Shown: in pieces, positions 8,899-16,254 of the stretch
Numbering within the stretch: position 1 is the first letter of the stretch
Layout of the letters: every line of letters begins with the position of its first letter
Virus record (IMG/VR): IMGVR_UViG_3300042450_000134
Span: 1 to 32,783 of that record
Strand: one strand, 5' to 3'
DNA: 32,783 bases
DNA from: a virus
Notes under the pieces: model-generated
What the model saw: only the letters and a program-made list of their open reading frames with translations
Databases searched by the model: none
What the model was told of the DNA's origin: nothing
Made by a program: the position numbers and the translations under genes

Positions 8899-9867
8899 TT
8901 AACGGAAACCGCCATCCATGATAAAACCGGCATCTTTGGCTTTGCCAACCATCAGGGCATCAGGATAGCGAGAAACTTGGGGGGGACGCATATTGGTGCG
9001 TTTGATCGTGGCCTTGGCCTGGGCAGCAAATGCGTTGATCATGGCAATGGTTGTCGCATTGGTCTTGCCGTACATAGGCATTAACCGTTCAGCCAAGCAC
9101 CACCGCAGCGCATTGTTGTAGCCCTGGGGCAGCTGGATGGAGTCAGCATAGCCGTTGAACTGCCGAAAGATGGTCTGAGTAAACAAGTGCAACTCGCCCT
9201 GGCTGGGGTTTGGATAGACAAACAATGTCCCCAGAACTTCGCTTGGCTGGTAGTAAACGGCCTTAGCCCACGGCCCACTTAGCTGCTTAATACCAATGCT
9301 CTGGTATTCCTCTGCACCAAGAATGGCCACAGGATAGTCAAGGTAACCGCCAGCAACAGAACTGCCGCCCTGCATGGTAGCAATCCGCACAAATGCGCTC
9401 TCAATGGTCAGGGGGCGCTCGTAATAAGCTGCTATCGTGCCGCTGGTCGTTGTTTGGTTGGTGCTGACAGTGTATGTGCCTGCCTCGTTAACATTGCCGC
9501 CTGCGCCCGTTGTAAAGCCCACAATGGTGGTTCCCGCGGTAATGCCAGTGCCTGACAGGGTTTGACCAATCGCTATAGCGCCTGATGTGATGGCAGTGAC
9601 TGTCAACGTTGTGCCAGCAATAGATCCTGTGAACGATGCGCCTACCTGACCACCTGGGCCGATGGTGTACTGCACTTGGTTGGGCGTTGTTGGAAAAATG
9701 ATCTCAGTCTTATAGAAGACCATCATGTTTTCGTTTGACCACTGAGCGCACATATCGTTCAGCATATCGAACGCATCTGCTGAATCTGCTGCCGCAGGGG
9801 TTTCCCCCGCAGCTAGAGCGCCAACGTCCTTCAGCGCCCGATTAATGATGTCTTGGGGGGTTGTCAC
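8899..9867 (-). CDS. Head-to-tail adaptor, P22 gp4-like, with an inserted beta domain
   Basis: 322 residues. Residues ~1-72 and ~149-322 match the gp4-type adaptor/stabilisation family: helical start [17 protein letters not shown], then [20 protein letters not shown], then [14 protein letters not shown] and a helical C-terminus with [14 protein letters not shown]. In P22, gp4 binds under the portal and starts tail assembly. P22 gp4 is much shorter; part of the extra length is a Gly/Thr-rich beta insert at residues 78-148. The ATG overlaps the upstream stop by 4 nt. Confidence 0.84.
   Translation of the reverse strand: MTTPQDIINRALKDVGALAAGETPAAADSADAFDMLNDMCAQWSNENMMVFYKTEIIFPTTPNQVQYTIGPGGQVGASFTGSIAGTTLTVTAITSGAIAIGQTLSGTGITAGTTIVGFTTGAGGNVNEAGTYTVSTNQTTTSGTIAAYYERPLTIESAFVRIATMQGGSSVAGGYLDYPVAILGAEEYQSIGIKQLSGPWAKAVYYQPSEVLGTLFVYPNPSQGELHLFTQTIFRQFNGYADSIQLPQGYNNALRWCLAERLMPMYGKTNATTIAMINAFAAQAKATIKRTNMRPPQVSRYPDALMVGKAKDAGFIMDGGFR
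9424..9636 (-). other. Inserted Gly/Thr-rich beta domain within the gp4-like protein
   Basis: Residues ~78-148 read [18 protein letters not shown], then [19 protein letters not shown], then [16 protein letters not shown]. This is the widespread GTTLTV...G.L.G.GI..GT.I...GTYTV pattern that appears as an insert or add-on domain in many unrelated phage virion proteins. It breaks the adaptor between two segments that are contiguous in ordinary gp4-like proteins (family knowledge; boundaries inferred). Confidence 0.75.
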
Positions 9868-10181
9868 AGCCCTTGCCCTTGCGTAACGTAGACCACCGCG
9901 GTGCTGCTTGCAGTGATGCCTGTAAAGAATGTTCCTTGAGGAAAACTCATTACTTCAACAGCGCCAGCTACTAATGGAATGCCGGTGGTTACAGATGCAG
10001 CTGTCACAGCAATTGCTGACGTTGTACCAGTTCCCAAAAACACGGTCACAGCACCAGTATTGACAAACCTAAAATTAGTGTTGACCACATTGGATGGGTT
10101 GGGCTGCACTGCCGTTGGCGCACTGGTTGCGCCGGTAAAGTTAACTGTTGCACCAATTGGTTGGAAGGCTTCTTGTGTCAT
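9864..10181 (-). CDS. Small beta-rich virion-type protein, unknown
   Basis: 105 residues, rich in Thr, Val, Ala and Gly with alternating hydrophobics ([16 protein letters not shown], then [15 protein letters not shown]). It looks like a small beta-sandwich of the kind found as decoration or neck accessory proteins. Its stop overlaps the start of the gp4-like gene by 4 nt, so it belongs to the neck module. No specific family was identified and no signal peptide is visible. Confidence 0.7.
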   Translation of the reverse strand: MTQEAFQPIGATVNFTGATSAPTAVQPNPSNVVNTNFRFVNTGAVTVFLGTGTTSAIAVTAASVTTGIPLVAGAVEVMSFPQGTFFTGITASSTAVVYVTQGQGL

Positions 10182-10190
10182 TTTTGTCTT

Positions 10191-10454
10191 TCAAGGTTGT
10201 TCAGCGGCTCGTGCCTCAACTTCATACGGGTTCATTTTATAGCCATAGCGCAGCAGCCAATAGCCATACTTGATGGCGTACAGCACCTTGCCATCCCGCC
10301 GCATCTGCTCTAAGTGCGTCATTTCATGCCTGATCAAGGCGTTGTTCAACTCATAGCCTAGCGCCATGTAAATGACATTCCAAAAGCTAGTCCACCCTTG
10401 GAAGCCACAGGCTTTCATGTAGAGCAAGATTGGGCCAGAGGCAGTGCGAATCAT
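10191..10454 (-). CDS. Small HExxH putative zinc-metallopeptidase in the tail module
   Basis: 87 residues. Residues 43-47 are HEMTH, a canonical zinc HExxH motif, preceded by a helix (NNALIR). About 30 residues downstream MNPYEVEARAAE supplies Glu78 or Glu80 as the third ligand, as in gluzincin-type small peptidases. No signal peptide is evident, but the N-terminal ~35 residues are fairly hydrophobic. The start overlaps the previous stop in ATGA fashion. It could process a virion protein or cut host envelope material; a purely structural zinc site is the alternative. Substrate unknown. Confidence 0.68.
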   Translation of the reverse strand: MIRTASGPILLYMKACGFQGWTSFWNVIYMALGYELNNALIRHEMTHLEQMRRDGKVLYAIKYGYWLLRYGYKMNPYEVEARAAEQP

Positions 10455-10693
10455 GGTTGGGCAGCAGCAGCCTTGTAAGCAGTCACCACAGCAGCCGTAT
10501 GCGTTGCTTTGCAGATAGCCTTTACTCGGGCATCCTCGGCGCTGTAGTCATCACCGGGGGCAACAACGTGGCGGTGGAACGTGCCGCTGATCTGCTTGCC
10601 ATCTTCGAGGATAGTGGTCTTGGTGCGTACTTGTACGCAGCCATTTTCAACAACTTCAATCAGATCAACAGAAATAACTTTTTCGAGAGCCAT
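10451..10693 (-). CDS. Conserved-type small phage protein, unknown
   Basis: 80 residues. The N-terminal half is predicted beta strand (KVISVDLIEVVENGCVQVRTKT, then ILEDGKQISGTFHRHVVAPG). The C-terminal half is Ala-rich helix ending AYKAAAAQP. Proteins of this shape occur near tail genes of many tailed phages without a known role. AAGGA lies just upstream of the ATG, and the gene is coupled to the HExxH gene by a 4-nt overlap. It follows two small hairpins after the spike gene. Confidence 0.68.
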   Translation of the reverse strand: MALEKVISVDLIEVVENGCVQVRTKTTILEDGKQISGTFHRHVVAPGDDYSAEDARVKAICKATHTAAVVTAYKAAAAQP

Positions 10694-10712
10694 GATTTTT
10701 CCTTGTTTCCAA

Positions 10713-10758
10713 CCTGACCATCCAGTCAGGCATTAAGGTTTCCAGTTGTCCGAACTGG
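10713..10758 (-). terminator. Two tandem perfect hairpins between spike and downstream genes
   Basis: Two perfect inverted repeats stand in the 71-nt gap after the spike gene: CCAGTT-5 nt-AACTGG (10742-10758) and CCTGAC-6 nt-GTCAGG (10713-10730). Neither is followed by a U-tract on the minus strand, so a strong intrinsic terminator is unlikely. They could protect or process the mRNA 3' end of the spike gene, or act as weak attenuators. Confidence 0.5.
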
Positions 10759-10764
10759 TACGGG

Positions 10765-12462
10765 TTAAACCAATATCTTGTACGTCATTGTAAAACTCAC
10801 ATAATTACTGCCAGCCCCTGTTGCCATATTTGCCGCAGTTTTTGACGTTGGCGCAGCCCCGCTGTTGACAACTTGAGGTATGACATACGTGGTATTTGAA
10901 ATCATGCGTACTTGATTAGGATCGCCGCCAGAACCCCAATTTACAGAATAGCATCCAGCATCAGAATAATTTACTCCAGTACCATTTCCAGCAAAATCCA
11001 TAGAAAATGGCAAATTGGTTATTTTCATATTTCCAGATGCAGTACCTATTGTTATCGCATCAGTTGATATTAAACAAGTTATTGTTACATGGTCGCCAAC
11101 AACAACGTATTTGCCGCTTTGATTTCCGTATGTAAGAACCGAAAACGCCCCTGCTGTTGGCTCGTATTGAGGAGTCCAAACGCCTTCCTCATATCGATTA
11201 AGAAGTGATCCACCTTTTAATTGTGCGCCAAAATAACCGTATGCCGTATAACTTCCGCTTGAATTGTCATAGACAGAACCATTAGATGAGTCAATAGAAA
11301 ATTCGTTTACTAATGTATTTGCGCTAGTATTATTTATGCTTACGCGCCTTGTACCTGTGTTTCCACCTTCCCAATAGTTGTTTTGAATACCTGTGTTAGA
11401 TGCATCGCCAGCAACACTTATGTTGTTTGCCAAAGAACCAAAAATATTATTTGTTATCATCAAATTTGATGTATTTGATGTTTGAATATTCCCGCCTTTG
11501 TTGTTGTAGTCTGGGTTAATAGAGTTGAGTTGGTTTGCAATAAACGTACACGCAACCACTAAACCAATACCGTTAGCTACAGGTGACCGCCCTTGCAAAT
11601 TTACATCTCTATAGTAATTTCCAGTCGTGCAGCCCGTCATTAACAATTCAAAAGTTGGCGTGTAATTAGCAGGCGTACCGTCATCTGCTGCGCCAGTTTT
11701 TAGCGAGTCAAGATACAAAAAAGAAGAAAAGTTGATATTTTTGCTGTTAACTTTTGCAAAATACCCGCTTTTAAATGTTGCTATGTTTGCGGTTAAATTT
11801 GTCGGCACTCCAGCCATTACATAGTCAAACGTATTTGCGGTAACATTTTGAATAGTAAAAATGCCGTTGTATACGTTGTCTCCTGGTACTTCTGGCGTAG
11901 AAACACCAACCATTCGGACAACATTACCATTAGACAAACCATGAGCAGTTTTAGTGACTGTTGCCGTTGTGCTTACAGCGGTAATTGAAGTAACATTTTG
12001 AGCAAGTTCTGCAAACGAATAATTCTGACCACCGCAGTTAATAATCTGGATATATCGGCCAGAAGCAGAAATCATGTTTACCGTAATTGCGTCACTGAAT
12101 ACACAAGTTGCATCAATATTCAAAAGCAAATTTTCAAACACACAACCTTGCAAACTGCGTGTTGTTAAATCAGAACCCGTAATACAATTTTTGTCGGCAG
12201 TAGCGTTAAATTTAAAGTTTAATCCTGCGCCAGAAAAATTACGCCATGCTTTATCCGCAAAAATACGCTGATTTGTGTTTACATAAATCGTGTCATTAAC
12301 GGTATAGAGTTCTTCAAATAGAACACTTTTGCCCGTATCAATTGCGGCTTGAATTGCCGCGCGATTTGTTGCTCCATTGGTATCGGATGTGGTCGCACCA
12401 TAGTCTTTGACATTGACAACTTGCGTGTCAATCATTGAATAGGTTACTTTAGTCAAAGACAT
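10765..12462 (-). CDS. Tailspike with pectate-lyase-type beta helix
   Basis: 565 residues. After ~14 residues comes VVNVKDYGATTSDTNGATNR followed by AAIQAAIDTGKSVLFEE, the hallmark opening of the pectate-lyase-3 superfamily found in phage tailspikes. The middle is Asn/Thr-rich, with turns typical of a parallel beta helix. Residues ~420-565 form a separate tip domain starting YEEGVWTPQYEP. The likely role is binding, and perhaps cutting, a host surface polysaccharide. Catalytic residues cannot be assigned. AAGGA precedes the ATG. Its AT-richer codon use and position between coat and gp4 suggest a swapped-in module. Confidence 0.83.
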   Translation of the reverse strand: MSLTKVTYSMIDTQVVNVKDYGATTSDTNGATNRAAIQAAIDTGKSVLFEELYTVNDTIYVNTNQRIFADKAWRNFSGAGLNFKFNATADKNCITGSDLTTRSLQGCVFENLLLNIDATCVFSDAITVNMISASGRYIQIINCGGQNYSFAELAQNVTSITAVSTTATVTKTAHGLSNGNVVRMVGVSTPEVPGDNVYNGIFTIQNVTANTFDYVMAGVPTNLTANIATFKSGYFAKVNSKNINFSSFLYLDSLKTGAADDGTPANYTPTFELLMTGCTTGNYYRDVNLQGRSPVANGIGLVVACTFIANQLNSINPDYNNKGGNIQTSNTSNLMITNNIFGSLANNISVAGDASNTGIQNNYWEGGNTGTRRVSINNTSANTLVNEFSIDSSNGSVYDNSSGSYTAYGYFGAQLKGGSLLNRYEEGVWTPQYEPTAGAFSVLTYGNQSGKYVVVGDHVTITCLISTDAITIGTASGNMKITNLPFSMDFAGNGTGVNYSDAGCYSVNWGSGGDPNQVRMISNTTYVIPQVVNSGAAPTSKTAANMATGAGSNYVSFTMTYKILV

Positions 12463-12471
12463 TTTTAATCC

Positions 12472-13026
12472 TTACACAAGGTATGTAGTAGTAATATACA
12501 AATATTTTGACGCACCAGCGGTAATGTTAGGAAATGACCAAGCACCATTATCGGCAGCAGAAACAAATTCAATGCTTGTCCCGCCGCCACCAAAAAAGCT
12601 ATTTAAAGTTTTATTTGGGATACTTAACCCAAAGCTGGTGACAGAGCCAATTTGGTTAAGCCCTGATTTTGCGGTATATGGCAATCCATTTACCAGCAAT
12701 TGACCAACAGCACCCGTAGTATCAACATTTACAAAAATAATACTGACAGTAACAGAATTTCCAATTTTTGTGTAGCTGCCTGTTGCAGTAATTGGCGTTG
12801 TCGGCGGTGTTGTGCCGCCCGTCATTGTTCCTGTCCAAGTACCTTCCTCGTAATCAGCCAGCAACTCGCTGGTCATTCCAGCAGGATGTGATGTAGCCGA
12901 AAAGTCAATGCCTTTGCCAGATGTACCAATGATAAGGTTGCCGGTGGACAAGGTAACGTCACCAACAAACGTGATTGGCGTTTTAATTTGGCTGGCGCTG
13001 ATGATTGAATTTGCTACTTTTAACAT
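12472..13026 (-). CDS. Tail fibre-like protein with YEEG-W tip domain
   Basis: 184 residues. The N-terminal ~55 residues resemble a short shaft (TFVGDVTLSTGNLIIGTSGK, then IDFSATSHPAG). From DYEEGTWTGTM onward is the tip domain, which also ends the neighbouring spike: YEEG.W, then YTKIGNSVTVSI, then NGLPY. Many environmental phage fibres carry this C-terminal domain after a shaft. It is short for a full fibre, so it may attach to another tail protein. TAGGAA lies upstream of the ATG. Confidence 0.75.
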   Translation of the reverse strand: MLKVANSIISASQIKTPITFVGDVTLSTGNLIIGTSGKGIDFSATSHPAGMTSELLADYEEGTWTGTMTGGTTPPTTPITATGSYTKIGNSVTVSIIFVNVDTTGAVGQLLVNGLPYTAKSGLNQIGSVTSFGLSIPNKTLNSFFGGGGTSIEFVSAADNGAWSFPNITAGASKYLYITTTYLV

Positions 13027-13034
13027 GGCGATTC

Positions 13035-13493
13035 CTAGTTGTAAACAACTTCAATAATGGATGTGTCTGGCGGTGCTTCGCTAAAAGTTACCGTGCCGCT
13101 GGTGACCGTATATGTGTTGCGGTTTTGGTAAACGCCGTTGATGTAAATAGCGGTGAAGCCGTTTACCACTGAGAAAGCAGTAGTTGTCCCGTCACCCGTA
13201 GCATTAGAGGCAAAGGTGCTGCCATTAATGTTGTCTACTGTCCAGATCAACACGCTAACGCTGGTGTAAAGAGCAAACTTATAGATATCCCCACTGAGCC
13301 ACACATTAGCCTCGCCGCGGCTGTCCAGGACGATGGGGTTAGTGTTGGCAATTAGGCCAGTGGAATCGGTGTAGGACGCTAAAGGCGTGGTTGTGCCAGC
13401 AGCGTAGGTGTACAGCAGCCCACCCGACAACGGTGCGCCGTTCAAATCAAAGAATTGCAGCTTGGGCGTGGGGGATAGGAATGTTGTAGCCAT
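13035..13493 (-). CDS. Tail fibre/spike adaptor-like N-terminal domain protein
   Basis: 152 residues. The opening FLSPTPKLQFFDLNGAPLSG, then LYTYAAGTTTPLASYTDSTG, then NPIVLDSRGEANVWL is a recurring domain at the head-proximal end of podovirus fibres and spikes. The C-terminal ~50 residues form a second beta domain (GDGTTTAFSVVNGFTAIYING, then VTFSEAPPDTS). Standing alone it may be an adaptor to which the two following receptor-binding proteins attach. No clear SD precedes the ATG. The gene follows a terminator-like stem. Confidence 0.75.
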   Translation of the reverse strand: MATTFLSPTPKLQFFDLNGAPLSGGLLYTYAAGTTTPLASYTDSTGLIANTNPIVLDSRGEANVWLSGDIYKFALYTSVSVLIWTVDNINGSTFASNATGDGTTTAFSVVNGFTAIYINGVYQNRNTYTVTSGTVTFSEAPPDTSIIEVVYN

Positions 13494-13506
13494 GATTTTT
13501 GAGTGA

Positions 13507-13540
13507 AAAAGGGAACCGCCCTTGCGAACAGTCCCCTTTT
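13507..13540 (-). terminator. Terminator-like stem after the capsid module
   Basis: On the minus strand AAAAGGGGAC pairs with GUUCCCUUUU (one G-U pair) around a 14-nt loop, and the stem runs into UUUUU. It separates the coat/decoration genes from the tail-fibre genes. The stem is reasonable but A-U closing and the loop is large, so partial termination is more likely than a full stop. The opposite strand also ends in a T-rich stretch. Confidence 0.55.
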
Positions 13541-13561
13541 ATTTTACTGAAAACCGACAGT

Positions 13562-13993
13562 TTAGAACGCTGTGAAATCAGTACCGTATACAAAAACGTC
13601 AATCGTGCCGCCAGAAACAGCAGTTCCAACCCGGACGTAAAACACCTGGGCTGAAAGGTTAGCCGTTCCAGTAGCCGCTACCACCGTGGATTTGGTGACG
13701 TAAGCTGAACTGGTATTGCTGGTCAACGATGCGTTAGTCACGATTTCAGTACCCGCACCAGCTGGTTGCGTCCAGATTGCCAAAGCACCACCAGACACAT
13801 CTTTGTTGGCATTAGTAATAATGACATTGGTGATGTTGTAGCTAGTGGTGTTGATGACCGGCAGGGTAATTGCTGCATCGCCTGTGGCATTGATAGAAAC
13901 GCCCGTTGCGTAAGCAATCAAGCGGATGGCCTGGTTACTCGACAGAGTTTGCGGATGGACGGTAGTGGTTGTTGCTGCGCCTGGATTTGCCAT
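13562..13993 (-). CDS. Putative capsid decoration or head-completion protein
   Basis: 143 residues, low in charge and rich in Thr, Ala, Val and Asn, with alternating strands throughout (AIRLIAYATGVSINATGDAA, then ITNVIITNANKDVSGGALA). It lies immediately after the coat gene and just before a terminator-like stem, with a strong AAGGAG SD. A small all-beta protein translated next to the major coat protein fits a decoration protein. That role is inferred; no specific family is recognised. Confidence 0.68.
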   Translation of the reverse strand: MANPGAATTTTVHPQTLSSNQAIRLIAYATGVSINATGDAAITLPVINTTSYNITNVIITNANKDVSGGALAIWTQPAGAGTEIVTNASLTSNTSSAYVTKSTVVAATGTANLSAQVFYVRVGTAVSGGTIDVFVYGTDFTAF

Positions 13994-14018
13994 GATAATT
14001 ACTCCTTAGTAGTGAGTG

Positions 14019-15266
14019 TTAAGCTGCAACTCGGCAAGCGAGTTCTGGGTACAAAGGCGCCCAGCCGTACAGCACATCGACGCGAGTCGGGATCGAATCG
14101 TTGTTGATAGTGTACTGCCGCACAACCCGCATTGACAGACCCAGTTCCTTGTCGGCTGCACGGCCAGCAAAGTGAACGCCATCAGGCAGTTCTAGGTCAG
14201 CGCAAGCCATCGTAAAGGCATTTTTGTGCATCACAATGTTCTGTGGAGAAACAACGCCGGTGTTGTTGAACGGGGTCACAACTGCGGTAGCGCTAGTGCT
14301 GTTGACCACCACATTCTGGAATTGACCAGCAGTAATCACAGCAGGGCTGACGATCACAGAAGTCGTGCCAGAGGTTGCAACCGTCACATCAGCTTGGACA
14401 ACAAAACTACGCAGACGGTTGGAGCCGTAAGCTGCGCGATTTTGTGGGTTGGCTGCAAAGATGTTTGCAATGGTGATGGTGTCGCCTTGCTTGAGGCCAG
14501 CCGTAGCAGTGGTAGCAGTCAGAGCAATGGTGGACGTTGATGCCCAGCCGCTGGTCAGAAAGCCGGTTGCCGTGGTAGTAGCGCAAGCCAGGGTAGCAGT
14601 AGCGTAGGAGCCAAAAGTTTGGCTAACAACGTTCTGATCCATCTTCCACATCATGCCTGCCGAGTCCTTGCCCATCATGCCGCGCTCGTATTGTTTGGCA
14701 ATGGTGTTGGATGGCACAAACAGACCTTTGAGCGAGTCCACAATCGTTGCGCCGGTAAACGGTTCAACAATGCAAGCCCTGCGGCCATCACGGGGTGCGC
14801 CCTCGGAGTCCAGGTATGCGCCTGCCGTGAGGTAGGTCAGCAAGCTGGTGGGGACAGTACCGGCAGTACCGACAATGTTGGCAGTGGCGTTTTTAGCCAT
14901 CACCAGACCATCACGGTCAATCTTGTTGGCAATAGCAGCAACCGCGGGTTTTAGCACGCGATCACTGAAGCGGTCAAGAGACAGCGCTAAATCCTGCGTG
15001 GTGAACTGGGTATCAACGTGGAACTGCGTAGACAAGGTAACGGGAACAGAAGTCTCGTTAAAGTCTTCCACATTCAACGCTGGGCCACTGGTGCCGACAA
15101 AGCGTCCAGGCCGGCGAACATTCAGTGTTGCGCCAATCTTTGCGCCGGTTACAGCGAATTGATCGTCATAGTTACGTTCGACTTGGCTCGTGAAAGTCAA
15201 CTCGTTTTCCAAGACCATCAACGCTTCGTTGGTGATCATGCTGATGGTAAGCAAATTATTTGCCAT
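14019..15266 (-). CDS. Major capsid protein, P22 coat (gp5) family
   Basis: 415 residues, near the length of P22 gp5 (430). The N-terminus ITNEALMVLENELTFTSQVE, then YDDQF, then GATLNVRRPGRF is typical of the P22 coat family, as are QFHVDTQFTTQDLALSLDRF and VLKPAVAAIANKID. The Thr/Ala/Val-rich stretch at ~220-330 corresponds to the inserted I-domain region and a beta-rich extension. The C-terminus (RVDVLYGWAPLYPELACRV) completes the HK97-like fold. TAGGA precedes the ATG. It is preceded by the scaffold gene, as in P22. Confidence 0.92.
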   Translation of the reverse strand: MANNLLTISMITNEALMVLENELTFTSQVERNYDDQFAVTGAKIGATLNVRRPGRFVGTSGPALNVEDFNETSVPVTLSTQFHVDTQFTTQDLALSLDRFSDRVLKPAVAAIANKIDRDGLVMAKNATANIVGTAGTVPTSLLTYLTAGAYLDSEGAPRDGRRACIVEPFTGATIVDSLKGLFVPSNTIAKQYERGMMGKDSAGMMWKMDQNVVSQTFGSYATATLACATTTATGFLTSGWASTSTIALTATTATAGLKQGDTITIANIFAANPQNRAAYGSNRLRSFVVQADVTVATSGTTSVIVSPAVITAGQFQNVVVNSTSATAVVTPFNNTGVVSPQNIVMHKNAFTMACADLELPDGVHFAGRAADKELGLSMRVVRQYTINNDSIPTRVDVLYGWAPLYPELACRVAA

Positions 15267-15286
15267 GATAAATCCTAAAAAAATGG

Positions 15287-16174
15287 TTATCGAATTTGCC
15301 CATTAAGTCTACCTGCTTTCCAGGCTTGGTAGCTGCCATGAAACTGCCCATCAGCAGTCAATGCAACATCACGCCCGTTAGCGGCTGACCGAATAGGGGT
15401 AATCGGTGCGCTTGCTCTACTTCTCTGGACAACAGGCTTTGAGTCTTGTTTCTCAAACATAGCCTCTAACTTCCCAATTTGTCGCAACTGTGCGGCTGGC
15501 GTCATCCCTTGCAGCTTTTCAACGAATTCGGGATTATCAGCAAGGTGATACAGCAGCTGCGGCCCAACATCTGACTCGAATATGGCATCACGCACTTCAT
15601 TGACTACTGTCATGTCTGCGCTTTTCACCACTCGCTCAAAATCTGGCATTGCTGCTTTGGCCTGGTTAACCCGTTCTGACCAAGTATTTAATACCTGCTC
15701 TTTCTCGGCTTGCACCTTGGCCTGTACTGCCTTCTGTCGTTCTTCCCCTAGTCGCTGGTCAACCTTGTAGTCTGTCAATGCCTTGGCATATTCAAACATA
15801 TCGGTAAACTGGCTTGGGTCTGGTTCGGCTTCGCCCTTTGGCGCTTGTTTCCGTTCCATTTCCGCTAACCGTTGTTCAAGACTTACCCTAGCTTCGCGCT
15901 CCCGCATTGCTTCTTGCTTTGCTTCATCACGCGCTTTGGTTACCGCCTCAAACCGTCGCTCAATCTTAGGTCGCCTTTTTTCCTCTGTTGTTTGCTGCTC
16001 GTCACTGGCTGGTTCACTCTGACTATCATCGTCCAGCGGCTCTATTGTTTCAATAGCCTCGCGTGGCGGTTTGTCAGCTAAACCTAGCTTTTCAGCTTGG
16101 AATTCAGCTAAATTTTCGCTAGTGACCACACTGGCCTCTAGTCTTTTCTGTACTGCACTTACTTCTTCAGACAT
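15287..16174 (-). CDS. Scaffold protein
   Basis: 295 residues, strongly charged and helical. An acidic Gln/Glu/Ser-rich N-terminal region (~45-75) precedes a long coiled coil (~70-165; EKRRPKIERRFEAVTKARDE and following). The C-terminus is basic, with a short Arg/Lys-rich tail. These features and the position between portal and coat match P22 gp8-type scaffolds, which direct procapsid assembly and then exit. The SD GGAG lies 8 nt upstream. A 32-nt hairpin stands in the gap before it. Confidence 0.85.
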   Translation of the reverse strand: MSEEVSAVQKRLEASVVTSENLAEFQAEKLGLADKPPREAIETIEPLDDDSQSEPASDEQQTTEEKRRPKIERRFEAVTKARDEAKQEAMREREARVSLEQRLAEMERKQAPKGEAEPDPSQFTDMFEYAKALTDYKVDQRLGEERQKAVQAKVQAEKEQVLNTWSERVNQAKAAMPDFERVVKSADMTVVNEVRDAIFESDVGPQLLYHLADNPEFVEKLQGMTPAAQLRQIGKLEAMFEKQDSKPVVQRSRASAPITPIRSAANGRDVALTADGQFHGSYQAWKAGRLNGQIR

Positions 16175-16192
16175 GGATTACTCCAAGGATTT

Positions 16193-16224
16193 GCCCCGTA
16201 AGAACCCACGGGTCGGGTTGGGGC
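16193..16224 (-). promoter_or_regulatory. Nested hairpin in the portal-scaffold gap
   Basis: On the minus strand GCCCC AACCC - 7 nt - GGGTT - 5 nt - GGGGC folds as a two-part stem with a 5-nt bulge. It ends nine nt before the scaffold SD. It lacks a U-tract. It may set the scaffold-to-portal ratio by stabilising the downstream mRNA or by slight attenuation. Confidence 0.45.
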
Positions 16225-16254
16225 ATTATTACCCAAAAACAAAAGGTTATGCAA

